Source: Aspidiotus rigidus
Lineage: Eukaryota > Arthropoda > Insecta > Hemiptera > Diaspididae
Direction of reading: 5' to 3'
Length of the DNA stretch: 64,000 nt
Assembly (NCBI GenBank): GCA_035079385.1
Contig: JAVHKY010000074.1
Location: forward strand, 186,001-250,000
In this document: positions 45,561 to 57,666 of the stretch, piece by piece
Layout: every line of letters begins with the position of its first letter
How positions within the stretch are numbered: position 1 is the stretch's first letter
Notes under the pieces: model-generated
Told to the model about the DNA's origin: nothing
The model's database searches: none
Seen by the model: the letters and a program-made list of their open reading frames with translations, nothing else
Program-made: the position numbers and the translations under genes

Positions 45561-48149
45561 TTTTCTGTTGTACGCCTTATGCTTATCTCTTGAATCTCAT
45601 CGTGGAAACCCCGGCAAGTGCGGACTACCAAACGAACAAAATTTGTAACCAAACTATATGAAGTGGCTCTTCCTTTTTCAAGATCCAGCTCCAGACGGAT
45701 GAAAATAATACATGATGACGCTGCATGCCGTTCTTTGTTTCTAGAATTTTTTCGTAACATACATTAAGTTGAAACAAGGAGAGAAAAATATTATTTGTCT
45801 CAATTAGCGCGAACAGACGATGAAAGCGCAGTAATTCGAGAACGTTTTCACTATGTGTCACGTTGAATAAAAAGACGCCTTACTTTTTTTAACGCTGTAA
45901 TAATTTAGAGGAAGTATTTTCCTGACTCGTCAAATTACGTACTTCGTGGTCCATCATATCGTATCCCTCTCCCCTTAATCCACCTAGACGATCAATGCTT
46001 TTCGCTCGAACCAATTTTTGTAAGTACTCGTACATGTACTAATACTTTTCTAAAAGGAGATTACGAGTCGCGTCGACCTGCGAAAATATGTACGCGTATT
46101 TCATCTCTCTCCTCCTTATTCTATGTGGTACTTATCTCAGCTCTAGCTCTTCTTTGAAAGTCTCCGCTTATTTGATCTGAGAGGAAAGTTATTTTACTGC
46201 TCCGAAGTTCGTCGTCGTCGTATTCGCGTATATTACGAAGAAGGAAGCCAAGATATAATATTTATTTCCATACACACTATACACAGTATTTTAGTCGAGG
46301 GAGAAAGTGAATGTCTTTTCCAATTTAATTTCCTTTTCGTATCTTTTTTTTTTTTTTACCATGTTCGTATTAAACTGATATCTGTTGCGAAACAGGGACT
46401 CTTTATGATATGCAAATAAAACCAGTAATCCACCAGAGTAAAATATCGCCCAAAAACGTAATTTAATAGAAGAAAAAAATTGCTTTTCATGCTGCTTCCA
46501 GCACTTGGTTGTGCGGTGCATGCAGTGTGAACATGACTTTTCAAACTTATTGAGGAAGAATTGAGATACTTCATTTTAATTGATGAATAGATAAGAGTAG
46601 GTTGGAGACCATAGGTATCAGTATGTTTGTAAACAGATTCACTTACTTCTACAGGAAACTTGATTATAAAACATGCTTCTTTGAGTACAGTTGATCTTCT
46701 TTCTTCTAGTTCCTGATGGCCTCGTACCGGTCTCCGTGATAGATGAGAAAAGTTTACAGGTCGCACGATGTAGGAAATCGACAATTAATTAAAATGAAAT
46801 TGTATTTTTAATTTTACACTGCAAATCAAAAATCTTGATTGAAGCTGCAACCCTCTATAAAATTTCTCTGCAATAATGAGTTTTACATCTAGTTAAATAG
46901 TGGCATTGTCCTGAATTTTTCTCTTATCATACGTGTGTGAGACATTGTCGCTATACTTGGTTTTTCTTTCCTATCTCCTTGATAAGAACTCAACGTCTTT
47001 GAAGGATTTTTCAAGAAAATAAAATACTGTTTGTCCAAATTTTCCGCTAAAATCTCAAAATTTTTGAAAACCAGGATGAACCAATTAAACAAAAATGAAG
47101 CAGCTGAACTTTTGAAATAGAACGTCGTTTGTATCCAAAACGCCGGGTTTCCTTATCTCAATAAATAGCTCAATCTAATAGGAGTGAAGGTATCTAGTCC
47201 AATGACCATCAATAATGAGAATTAAAACAATGCATCATTGATTATTTGAACACAATTTACACAATATGATGATATCAAATATACAAAACAATGAAAAGAA
47301 AAACTATAAATCACAATAAGGGTTATTATAATGTATCACAGTAGTATTATACCGGTTACTGGCTCAGATTTTTTTTAATCGGTGGACGTATATTTTTTCG
47401 AGTTATTTATCCCAAAATTGATGTTTTCAATTACAAATCTCAAATGTTCACGAATGGCTTTCTGTGCCTAGTCGATGAGTCATTTTCCACAGGTCGATGA
47501 AATATTTTAACCGATGTTCTAGGAAGTAATATATCAGTAATTCTGCTAGCTTGGATTCTTTTTTTTCAAACATGTCAACAAGGTTCAACGAGGTAAGATG
47601 TTAAAAAGGTGGGGAGATTCGTTCCATTTGAGGCTGTGGATCGAGAACGATTATAGAGAGGGCGCAGTTAATTTTTAGGTAGTCTTGAAGTTATGTTTTT
47701 ACTATACAGAGAGCGCAAGTGGAAGCGTGCTAACTATTAGAAAATTGAGTGGATAACAATTCGTATTCATTATTTATTAAATTTAGTACAAGGTAATGAA
47801 TCGTATAAATTTGGAAAAAACGTGCTCATACGGCGACTGCGGGTTACTTTTCTTCACCTAATGGACATAAAGGAAACAAAAGCTGTCCATCAGTCTCTAG
47901 TAAGAGAGTTAAGTTCATCTACAAAAGCTAATCTCGCAGCGTCAAGATACTGAGGCAATTCTTTTTACCGGACAATTCTGAGGCAACCCCACCAACGAGC
48001 TTTCGATGTGTTTCGATAAATTAATTTGTATTCCTTGCTACAATAAAGCTTGGAATGCAATTCAGATGATTCGCCATAAAGTGACGGAGGAAGCTTAGGA
48101 AGGAATTTTCTAGGTTACGAAAAGAAAAAGGTTTCGTGGATAAACTTAC
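45561..48149. other. 2.6 kb with no supported gene
   Basis: AT-rich DNA. At about 46650 the minus strand has a GTAAGTG donor-like site after an open segment (ELEERRSTVLKEACFIIKFP), but no matching acceptor or motif confirms an exon. Nothing else is seen. Confidence 0.35.
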
Positions 48150-48200
48150 TTTATTCGTGTCCATTTCTTCCAAAGTTTCGGTCTGCCAATTTGACGACAT
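48150..48200 (-). other. Possible first coding exon (17 codons)
   Basis: ATG at 48198-48200 opens MSSNWQTETLEEMDTNK and ends at a strong donor AAA|GTAAGT (phase 0). A downstream acceptor TTTATTGTAG|CAAGG near 48040 would extend the frame by about 31 codons to a TGA. The product has no recognised motif. This could be the start of a host gene that continues left, or chance. Confidence 0.25.
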
Positions 48201-48691
48201 GATCGATCGAAGGAAGAATGAAGGTCGACGGAAAATTCGGGATAACGTATACAAAAAAATCCGGATGCGAAAAAATGCGGATTGAAAATATATTAAATAT
48301 TTAATTGACTGAAATGTAAGTCGAAGTAACTGTGAAGGAATGTCGGAGAAAAACGAGGATATTGGAATTTTCTTGTTATAATAAAAGCTTTTTTCTAAAT
48401 TAGTGGCCAATTAAGTGTTTTTTAAAGTTGCGCGCAGGAATTGGCGCTAACAGCTGCTAACAGTCAAACTTGAAGGGTCGAAGCTTGCAGCTGCAGAACA
48501 TTGCGATTTTGTCCGGTAGGCTGCGCATTAGTTTTGTTAATTTAGCGAAGCTAAAGTCGAAGATTTTCGACACTCTTCCCGGCAGAAAGAGTGTTCCTGA
48601 TAAGTTGATAAGGAGAAAACGTGGTTGGGATTCCGAATGGAAAGAAAGAAGCTTTGGATGAAGCGTAACCGGAGCAAACGTCAAAGTTTCA
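48201..48691. other. No gene seen
   Basis: 490 bp between the possible exon and the BEL/Pao relic. No LTR could be recognised by eye. Confidence 0.35.
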
Positions 48692-49065
48692 TTAGACTCG
48701 TCTACGTTTAGTAGCTGGAGAAGCGTTAGAGGTAGTGGGATGTTCGTTAACTTCGAATGGGAACAGTTGGTTTACTGGTTTTGTTACAGTAGCGTTGTCA
48801 GTAAACCCTTGTGCTAAAGCTTGTCTTTTATCAAGACTAGTAATTCGTCCCATTGCCCAATCACACCGAGGAGCTGAAGCGTGTTGAATAAGAACAATGT
48901 CGCCTTTTCTGGGAGCCCAAGCAACGGAACCTTTTGACGGTTTATGGATCATGGCGTGTTGACCCCGTAAGCTTAGAAGATATAGTCCACGAAATGCGGA
49001 CCAGAAATCTTCTACGATAGCGTTAGTTTGCTCCCAGGCATATTCGATATTTAATCCACAATTCT
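48692..49065 (-). pseudogene. BEL/Pao integrase C-terminal (DUF5641) fragment
   Basis: The reading TNAIVEDFWSAFRGLYLLSL is followed by VAWAPRKGDIVLIQHASAPR, CDWAMGRITSL, TKPVNQLFPFEV and a basic end TKRRRV. The pattern W----GD-VL--E----R--W-LGR-------------------R-V-KL-PLE is the DUF5641 domain at the end of BEL/Pao pol, thought to sit in the integrase C-terminal region. It is open from about 49060 to 48692 and is the best preserved part of copy 1. Confidence 0.8.
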
Positions 49066-49969
49066 ACTGACTTACATTTTTTTTCATCGGTCGACGCATA
49101 TTTTTAATCAATTTTCATCAAAAAAATACCGAAAAATGAAATAAAATTGATTTCTGATATTTTCATGGACAACGCGGTCACGCAGCGTTGGCAAATTCCC
49201 AGGAATGAAATTTTTGACTGGGAATTTGCAACAAATTCCTGGGATCGGGAATCCTGACTGAACATCACCTGCAAGTTGGACTCTACGCTTTAGATACATC
49301 ATTTTTGGACCATTACTGAACTTTTTTGATGATAAATGGATCATGATTCTCAGGAAGAAGAGAAAAAAAGCATAAATTTGCAGAAAAGTTCTTTTCATTC
49401 ACTTACTATAGCTACTTTTATGATGTTTCGTGTCCAGACGCGTCATGCCGCACTTTTCGTCACTTTTCAAGATCGATTTGTTTGGCTTCACGTTTTTATA
49501 GTATGACACGTCCATGTAGTATATGGTCGAAGCTTCCAACCTTTTCTAAGCCCACGAACTCCGTAACATCCTAATAACAGCAACATACTTTCACAAACGT
49601 TATTACAATACGTGGGGGGGCGCACCAATAATCAATAACAGATTTCTTTTTCATGTTTTGCCAACTCTCAGACATCAAATTAATTTCTCAGTCCTTTTTT
49701 CTTTTGTTTTATTAGTTTTTATCAATACAATAATTATGCAAAATGCAAAGTGCGATAAGAAAAAACTTGAAATTCCCATAATTCCCCAAAATTGGGAATT
49801 GCCAATGCCATCACCAACCCGATGAGGAGGCAAAGAGAAGGTTACACCAAAGAAAACTTGTATCATCAGTTGCATAATCCATGCTACGGCTAACTTCGTG
49901 AGGCGCTATTTTATGAAGAGGATTTGTGTGTCTGGTTCCAGACTTCGACTACATGCTACGCGTTAGGCA
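49066..49969. other. 0.9 kb, no domain seen
   Basis: Here one would expect RT/RNase H/integrase of the BEL/Pao element, but no such motif exists. The words AATTCC-GGGAAT recur around 49190-49260 and 49770-49805. A G run lies near 49613. Confidence 0.4.
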
Positions 49970-50700
49970 TTATTCCCGCCTTCTCCTCTGAATATCAAAT
50001 TCAAGTTGACCACACGTAGTACCAGTCCATACATTCAACCTAAAGGCCAAGTCAATGGGGATTGTGAGTTTTTTTTTGAGGATTGCAAGATCCCCGAGTT
50101 GAAGTTCTTTGGTTGGAGATTTCCACGTTGACTTGAATTCCATTATCAAGGAGACATCGTACCTCAAATTTTTGGTTTTCATATCTTACATTTATGATGA
50201 CAGTTGTGAGTAAGGACCTGGAGTTATGTTTTGTTACATTAAAAATTTGTAAACATTCAAGGTACTTAGCGCTACATAGTACATTTAAAGACCTATTCAG
50301 AAAATATTCAGACTCACCGCTGGTGGAAGTTGATATCGATTTCTTTTTCCATTCATCGACATGTAGAAGGGTGTTGTGAAGACCTCCACAGCTTCTGCAT
50401 ACTGGCTTGGCGCATTTTTCCGGATTACAAGTGTAACAGAGACAACGCTTGCACTGTCGACGTTTTGAAACTGCTAAATTTTGATCGGCTGGACTGAGCT
50501 TGATAAATTGTTTACACTCCCCGATGTAATGAGTAATTTCACGACAATATGAACAGAACTTCGTTTTGGCGGGCTGGTTCCGCTGGGGTTGTATGGCTGT
50601 TATCACAAAGACTGACGATTTTGAGCTGTATTGTGCTTTTGATGTTGACAATGACGACCGCTGATACGCGTTGTTTCTCGCGTCCATAAATTTTAGGAAT
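49970..50700 (-). pseudogene. BEL/Pao zinc-knuckle and protease region
   Basis: The frame to 50052 contains FCSYCREITHYIGECKQF, RRQCKRCLCYTCNPEKC and CRSCGGLHNTLLH, the Cys/His series of BEL/Pao gag. The retropepsin segment follows: LLTTVIINVRYENQKFEVRC and LLDNGIQVN. The catalytic D-[ST]-G is D-N-G here, so the protease would be dead even without the frameshift that moves the continuation (SPTKELQLGDLAI, KKLTIPI) to the frame ending at 49970. Confidence 0.8.
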
Positions 50701-51500
50701 TCTTCAAAACTCAGGAATCTCCCTCTTTTGGCAGTGGATAATTCCTTATTTCAGTCCTGACGAGAATATTTACCGCTCCGAGTAAGGAATATGGAAATAA
50801 GGAATTGGTCCAGTGGATTTATTGTGTCCTTATTTTTCTCAAATATAAGAGACAAACCAATGTGATTTTGCCGAAAAATGCTGATCAAATTTCTCAGCTG
50901 CGATCCGTCTCTAATTGAGTTAATTTGATAGAGACCTACAAAATGGTCGTTCATCTGATGATAGGGATTTTCATAATGTCGAATGAGGACCTTCCAGGTC
51001 TTATCTAAATGCTCAGCATCGATCGGCATTTTTGAAACCAGACCTAACGCATCGTCCTTTAATTGCGCTCGGGGGATTGCTACTTTTTCTCCATTACTGT
51101 GTTCTTCCGGTGGCTTGCTGAGTACCAGTGAAGTAATCATATTCTTAAAATTCAACCATTCCTCAAATTTTCCCTAAAACGTGGGAAGTTCAAGGCCTTT
51201 CAATAGCAATTTTCTTGCCTTCGATGGTTCGTACGTTACTACTCGACTTTCCTTCCTCAATATAAGTGAAGAATTTCTTACATTACAAAACTGAGCAATA
51301 AAACGTGCTCTCTCGACATCGATTTGGAATTTTTCGACTTAAGATTGGGTCATGACTGTGCTGAGCTGATTGTGCGCATTGCAGTACTTTCCTTTGATCA
51401 ATTCGATTTCCCGGAGTTCGGCTTCAACAATTGCTTGGGATGGTTTTGCGTCCCACGATGCAATCTCATCACACAATTTCAAATCCGTGTCTGACTCTTG
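50701..51500 (-). pseudogene. BEL/Pao gag (DUF1759) relic, copy 1
   Basis: The gag core reads LPTF, stop, GKFEEWLNFKNMITSLVLSK, then LGLVSKMPIDAEHLDKTWKV, IRHYENPYHQMNDHFVGLYQ and LNPLDQFLISIFLTRS-like residues. Upstream pieces (AIVEAELREIELIKGKY, about 51455) extend it with stops near 51341 and 51176. The same part of gag is present in copies 2 and 3. Confidence 0.75.
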
Positions 51501-51999
51501 TATCGGTTGTAGGATTCAAAAATTACATTTGATCAACATTTTACAGCTTGTATGACTCTTTTAAAATCTAATTTTACTTTGCATACGGGTTTATGGGTTA
51601 ATTAGGTTAGATTATTTTCGATATGGTAATGTATGAGAATCCGAGGATTCGCAGAGAATGGTGGCGATCTGGACGTCGAAGCGATCTAATGGGAGTAAAT
51701 GCAGCAGCAGGCGCGAAAGGAGGTTCTTGCAGCTGAAGTGGTAGGCTTTCGTCAAAGAGGTTCTTATTAGTTGAAGAAACCTATCTTGCTCTTTTCGCTA
51801 CTGTTGCTTGTTCCAATTTGTTTTTAAATTAAAGACCTACCAATATGCATGTGAGACATTCTATGCCACTGCTTGAAGAAATATGAAGAAATATACAATA
51901 CTAGTTATTTTTTATTGTAAAAAGACAGAAAAAAACATTTTATTCAAAATTTGTTGTTCTTTCGAATATATATGTGTGAACGAACGTTGACAACACCGA
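51501..51999. other. No gene seen
   Basis: 500 bp between BEL/Pao copy 1 and the Rpn-type gene. No motif found. Confidence 0.4.
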
Positions 52000-52981
52000 C
52001 TACTTAGACGATTTCACTAGTAAAAGTTGCGCATCCGAAATCTCGGCCAGTTCCATAATCATGGCATCTTCATATTGGCGTTTTAACATCCGTTTGGCAG
52101 TGGCAAATTTTTCTTCGTTTATACCACGGTTTATACATTCGTATCTTAGTACTTCGTCTCTTACTTCGTCTTTTATTTCATTCCTCATTTCAACTTCGTC
52201 TGCTTTTTCTATTACAGATCTCGTGTATTCGATGCGATCTTTTTCAGGCCAGTTACTACTGTCCAGGGAGGACGCCGCTAATCTGAAAGCGCTTTGTTTC
52301 TTTGCTAGGATTTCAATTTCATCATCTTGTAGAACGGTCGCGAACTTAAAAAAAAAGCCACATTTCCACTACGTCGCTCCAGTTTACAGTTTGACTGACG
52401 GATCGATGAATTTTACGGAGTTCTAAAAATACCCATTTAATATGATCAAATTTTATTGTACCTTCTTTATTCGTGATTTCAAGTACATTTTTGTACGTTA
52501 GTGATTCAGACGAAGAAAACATATGTTCTCCTCCAGAATCACAATCATAACCACGTTACAGAGCTTCTTGTAGTCTTCACTTTCGCGCAATTGAGATGAG
52601 AACAGGTGGCTTGCATAATGGACTACTCTGTTCCTCATAGACGTACCTTTGGGCATTCGCCGCTGAATCTCGACGATAAACAAATCTCCGTTGCTTCTTC
52701 GGCAGACAAAATCCAACGAACCTCCTTTCCCTTTCTTACCCCTTTTTCGCAGTTCGGTTCCCGCACTAACCACTGACTGGATGGACGGGACAACCAAAAT
52801 ATCGCGGAGGAATGCGGTTAGAACATCAAAATTTTGATACGTATTTTCAAACCCGTAATCGTTGCGGGGGTCGGCACGTAGAGATTTTCTCACCTAGTAA
52901 AAAAAAATATAAATTAGACATAACCAAAAACTAACTGTGGCTCATGATGAATAACGAACATACTTCTGGTTTCGAATTCAT
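52000..52981 (-). pseudogene. Rpn-type PD-(D/E)XK nuclease, spliced, frameshifted
   Basis: A tiny first exon (52964-52981, MNSKPE) ends at a GTATGT donor; a 70-bp intron ends TTTTTTTTTACTAG at 52894; exon 2 starts in the same frame (RKSLRADPRNDYGFENTYQN). The nuclease core follows: GGSLDFVCRRSNGDLFIVEI then QRR, i.e. the D...E-x-Q signature of the Rpn/PDDEXK_2 family, then HYASHLFSSQLRESEDYKKL and VVMIVILEE. The frame shifts near 52518, continues as YKNVLEITNKEG and KWVFLELRKI, shifts again at a T run near 52353, and ends with EKFATAKRMLKRQYEDAMIM and AEISDAQ to a stop at 52000. The tail matches the family's usual C-terminal helix. Rpn proteins are mainly bacterial and promote recombination. 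Here the intron shows a nuclear gene, now dead or with two sequence errors. Confidence 0.75.
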
Positions 52982-55593
52982 CTTTTGATTCTTCTTATCT
53001 TCAATTGAATGGTCGGGTAGAAAAAGGGCCTTAACACAAAAAGTAGTTTTCGAGAAAAATGCGTTTGAAAGTTCACATTCATAGAAATGCCATAAGGAAA
53101 GACCCAAACGTCATGAAACTTGGTAGGATTGTAAATGAATGTCCGATCTACAAAATCACTGAAAATTAGAGCGTTAGAAAGTTTCTGAGTTGCCTGTAGA
53201 GCGCGTTATAGTCTGCGCAATTAAGGCCCTTTTTGCAATTATCGACTTTTTACGCGTTCTAGTAACTTTTTGGATCTTGTCAAGAGTAATAATAATAAAT
53301 GAATGTATTTCAAGCCAATACCCATATTTGCAAGGTTTGTGCTGCAGTAATAATAAGTATTTTTGAGTATAAAATCCTCGAAAAAGTAACTTTCTCAGAG
53401 GGTCAAAGTTCATCATTATAGCTATAAATAGGCATGGGAAATGAAATTATGGCTTTCTAGATATACATGATGCCATCTGTATCGATTTTCAGTGTTCTTT
53501 GAGCTAATCTAGAGGCAAAGTTTGAGACAACCTCGATTGCAGCTATTTTACAACTACCTACGAGAGTTCAAGCACGGTAGACGCTCCACTTCAACATAGT
53601 TTTACATACTCTATAGTCATCAGAATGAATTAAAATTTTTACCAGATGAAGAGGAGAGAGTGCTGAACTTAAATCACTAATAATCGAAAAAGGGCCCTAA
53701 ATCGTGCTAAGGCCCTTTTTCTATCCGACCATTCAATTCGTGATCGAGCCGAGGTACTCAACTTCTGTTAGTTATATAATGCGTCTCGGTTATACGTATA
53801 ATCGGAAAATAATCAAACAACGTGTGTACTTTATTATACCTTTACAAGTAGCTATTTCATGAAAGATCCGAATTGTGTCAGGGTCGACAAGAGAATCTGT
53901 TTCTAACGTGTTCAAGGGATTCTTATAATTTTCTCATATTGCTTGGCCATAAAATATGATCGATACTTGTATCATTTCGTTCATTAGTAAACCAATTGAT
54001 CTTCATTTCTAATATTGATCATAAAATTCTCAAATACATGGCCCAATTCCGAGCTTAATCATTTCTCCATTGTATGAACCACGTCTGGCTTATAAAAAAG
54101 AAGGGGAGAAAATGAGAATTTTTGACTTATTCGATTCTTTTGCAAACGCCTATCCTTCTGAGTCCCTAGCTATCGATTGGTATATGGTTTTAATTTCACT
54201 GGCTGATGGTTTATTCCGAAATAAACGACGATAAATCTGTTTTTTTTTTTTTTTTTTTTTTTTCTTCATTTTCTCCTGACACACTGGAAATTTGCAAGCT
54301 CGGCGAGAGGATTGTATACCATAGAGAAATATAGCGAGGGCCTGCTCAAGTCATTCTTTCTCTTTATTCCCTTGCATACCAACGTCATTAGTTTAAAAGC
54401 TTGTGGCAGCAATTTACGGATTAATCATTTTGCAGTTTTTTCTCGTGTGTAATTTCCTAGAATTATATTTTCATTCTTTCATCCCGTTTTGTTCGTCTGA
54501 GAACCACGATAGGGTTATACGGTGTATAACATTTGTCGAAATGTGTTCATATTTCTTTTTTACGAGCTTCTCTTTTCCCCATAAATATGGATATAATGAT
54601 GTCATTGTCGTACTTAAAAGTATACCTACGCTTATTACAGAGACTACATTCTTCATGGTATTTTCACTGCTTCCTCCTTTTTTTTTCCGGGTGTCTCATC
54701 TGCCTCTTATTTTTAGTACATACGCTAGTCTTGAAAATCTTCACATTTCATTTCCAGCGTCCCGGAATGGTGTACAATTTGTACTTATCTTAGTTATACT
54801 GCGTATTTTTCTGTACTTCATATTAAGGTTATACATGCGCGATATTATTTATCGTTGTGTGGGGGGTGAGTGGTCGTAGTTGATAGTTCATATGTGGTTG
54901 TGGTGCATTTCGCTTTTAGTTCTCCCGTTTCTTGCGTGAATTTTGGAATTTTGTTTCATCTTGCTCCGCAAGCGGAAATGTATTACCCGACGACCCGTGC
55001 GTGGATGAAAGAGAATGAGTCCATAAAACAAGTGGACGATGTGTTCATTTAGGCATTACAAGTTCCTCATCGGTTGTCTGATTCTTGACTGTTGGGGCAT
55101 TCGCAGTACCCCATGCTAATAATTCTAGTGAATCTAATATGGCTTCTTTTATTATAAGTTTAATCAGACCGAAAATTCAAGAGAATGAGTCAGAATAAAC
55201 AGAAATATCATTTTACAGTTCTCATGAACTCTAAGAACAGCAAACAATCGATAAATGCATTCATAAATTGGGCTGTATTCTTGACTTTTTCTTTTTTTTT
55301 TTAATTGCTCTTATAATTCGTTCGAAAAACGCTTTTATTATTCGAAAAATGAGCAAATAATAATTTTACATTTGGCGATATCTCTTGTATTTCAGTCAAT
55401 CCCGTACTCCTGTGTATGTGAAGGATTACGATCTCCACGTAGCAATTCTTTATTCATTTATAAATTACTAGTAATTAATTAAATGAACTTAATTGACAGC
55501 TTTGGGTTTGTCATCTTTGATGGAATACTCCTATTAGAAATAGTTCCTCTGAATACGGTTAACGCTCAAATGCGTTTTTCAAGAACGTCTTAC
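52982..55593. other. 2.6 kb with no supported gene
   Basis: A poly-T run lies at about 54240-54263. The 158-residue hydrophobic frame at 54403-54879 has no start context or motif and looks like T-rich chance. AAGGGCC and GGCCCTT words recur at 53020, 53225, 53692 and 53711, all near TTTTTC, without clear element ends. Confidence 0.35.
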
Positions 55594-55748
55594 AAGGTTT
55601 GGAAATTGTCAATTTTAGTACGAGGAGGACTATGGAGTTCCCAATCTTCGCGGGTTTTGGGGCCTAATTCTGTTGCTGAAGATGAATTAATATGCCGTCC
55701 CAATGCTCGACAGGCATCTTTCATTGAGCCAAGCTCTTGATGTCGTTT
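55594..55748 (-). other. Candidate internal exon (155 nt)
   Basis: A minus-strand open segment bounded by an acceptor (TTATATTTTTAG at 55749) and a donor (CTT|GTAAGA at 55594-55593). It reads HQELGSMKDACRALGRHINS then TREDWELHSPPRTK. Composition is protein-like, but I recognise no family and no partner exon. It could be host or transposon. Confidence 0.3.
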
Positions 55749-55880
55749 CTAAAAATATAAACTAAATAATTCAATCGGAAGTGTTATCGTTTGCAAATTT
55801 GGAATAGATTAAATTTTTGATGCACGTATTTACAAAAATTTTCTTTCTCAACGTTTCCCGAGCGGCATCGTAATTTTCAT

Positions 55881-56338
55881 CAGGGCCGGCACTAGGCACT
55901 TTTCTCGAGTGTAGAGTAGAAAAAAAAATCAATAAGGAAAAGAAAAAAAAAAACAAGAGCAAGCGTGTATATTAAATTGTTGAATTTTCATTTTTTATAA
56001 CTCGAACATTGCAAGTCTCACAGGTTGTTTTTGGATGAATTCCTTAATAATAATAGGTTCGAATATTAGGTAGATCTATGAATGAGGGTAGATACCGATG
56101 CATCAACGAAAACAAGAATTGCGAGCGTATTTGTATTGTTATTGAAGTCATTGTTCAAGAGTCAACATGAAATAGGAAAATATGTCCTGTTTAATCTTGC
56201 GCAGAAGTGGTTCGGTTATGATGAGAAATTTTTCCATTTCATATATATATATATATTTTAAGCCAATTTTCCAAGTATTTCCTTCCCGTTCTCGAGTGTA
56301 GAGTACTGACGCACTCTACACACGTAATGCCGGCCCTG
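55881..56338. mobile_element. hAT-like non-autonomous element (decayed)
   Basis: It begins CAGGGCCGGCACTAGGC and ends GTAATGCCGGCCCTG, so the outer ~11 bp form an inverted repeat of the CAGGGCCGGC type seen in hAT elements. The 17-bp word TTCTCGAGTGTAGAGTA occurs near both ends (55908 and 56289) in direct orientation. No clean 8-bp target duplication is seen, so the element is old or rearranged. It has no coding content; an AT repeat lies at about 56241-56258. Confidence 0.5.
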
Positions 56339-56561
56339 ATTGGTGAGTTGGGCTTCCATGTCGTTTTCGTCGTGATTAGTGGTGATCATCGAATCTTTTA
56401 ATTTTGTGACCGAGGAACCCGCAAATCTAGTGCAAGTAAGAATCGAAAACTTCAAGTATGAGAAGAAGTATATAGTTCAGTTAGAATCGATACATTTTTG
56501 TATGAAATTACGGTCATCCTTGATGAAGAGGATACTCAAATGCTGAGTAACACGAAAGAAG

Positions 56562-57666
56562 ATGCATTTCACAGTAAAAATCGGCCCCGTTGTTAATTTC
56601 CGAGGAAAATGCGCCGAAATGGTCCGTAACAGTCCCCTCCCCAGCGTAAGTAATGCTGGTAGTAAATTGATTGACAGCCTGAAGAGGAAGATTCGGGAGG
56701 CTGGGTTGATCGTCACGAAAGCTGACAAAGGGAATGTCGTGGTGGTCTTTTGAAGTCTTCCTACACTTCTAAAGTCCACGATGTGCTCAACCAATACAGA
56801 GCTCAGGAGAATGCCCAGTTCAACTTTCCTAATTTTGGGGGTGATGTAAAATGGCTTTATTACCACAAATATTAATATTATATTTTGTAAAAGAGATTAG
56901 CTTTCTCGTTAACAATAGTAAATTCATCATTAAGAAACCTCTAACCAAAAAAGCCATTTTGGAACCTAACCCTGTTTCTCCCCTCCTTTACGGGCTACCT
57001 AAAATTCATAAGAAAAAATGCCTATGCGACCCGTGGTCTCATAAAATTCTTTTCTCTTATTACAATGGCTCGTAACGTCATATCCTCTCTCATCACAAAG
57101 GCTGTTACTATGCAACGGATGGGCGAGTTACTTGTATGAGTGAATTCTTTGACCTATTGAGGGTCTGTTGGTTCCCGAACTTTTGTAAATATAATGGTAA
57201 ATTCTACGAGTTCCCTGAACAGGTGGGGATCCCCATTAGATCTCCTCTAGGTTCTCTTATTTCTGAAGTTTTCATGTCTATATTTGAGGGCGAACTGTTC
57301 TCTTCAGGCCGGGTGTTTGTGAGTCATATACACTATTGGCATAGGTACGTTGACGACGTTTTGTGTGCGTGGACCGGTCCGACAGAACTCCTTGGCGAGT
57401 TTCTTGATTATTTAAACAGCCTCTACCCTTCCATAAAATTTACACTGGAAGTTGGTGGCTCTGTTATAAACTTTTTGGACTTATCTATTTCCGTCACTGA
57501 CGGCGTCCATCGTTTTGGTATTTACAGAAAAAATACCTCGACCGATATTACCATCCACGGGTCGTCATTCGTACCTGTTGCCCACGAAGTTGCTACTTTT
57601 AATAGCCTGATGTATCGCTTGACTCATATCTCATTGAGTCAAGCCGCTTTCCAGAAAGAATATTAA
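56562..57666 (+). pseudogene. Penelope-like RT (copy C), with deletion
   Basis: 56562-56753 holds the N-terminal GLIVTKADKGNVVVVF block. After frameshifts, 56851-57075 has SPLLYGLPKIHKKKC. The region that should carry motif A (SFDVV) is gone; only KAVTMQRMGELL-like residues remain near 57100. 57136-57666 continues with VCWFPNFCKYNGKFYEFPEQ, VGIPIRSPLGSLISEV, motif C HRYVDDVLCAWTGP, then INFLDLSISVTDGVHRFGIY and HGSSFVPVAHEV. With motif A missing it cannot be active. Confidence 0.85.

Larger units (their letters stand above)
48692..51500 (-). mobile_element. BEL/Pao retrotransposon relic, internally deleted (copy 1)
   Basis: A minus-strand relic in the order gag (51500-50700), zinc-knuckle/protease (50687-49970), about 0.9 kb of uninformative sequence, then the integrase C-terminal DUF5641 region (49060-48692). 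The reverse transcriptase, RNase H and most of the integrase are missing. No LTR pair was identified. It carries several stops and frameshifts. Confidence 0.75.

Noticed and set aside
45356..45661. Plus-strand frame with repeating LSG/FQAN peptides
   Set aside because: The peptide repeat is a by-product of the 15-bp TCAGG array in transposon ends; no start context or conservation suggests translation.
46640..46790. Open minus-strand segment ending in GTAAGTG
   Set aside because: No convincing acceptor or start, no motif; a single donor-like hexamer is expected by chance in this length of DNA.
54403..54879. 158-residue hydrophobic plus-strand frame resembling a membrane protein
   Set aside because: It lies in T-rich DNA that yields Phe/Leu-rich translations by chance; there is no motif, splice signal or promoter, and other frames of the same DNA are open too.
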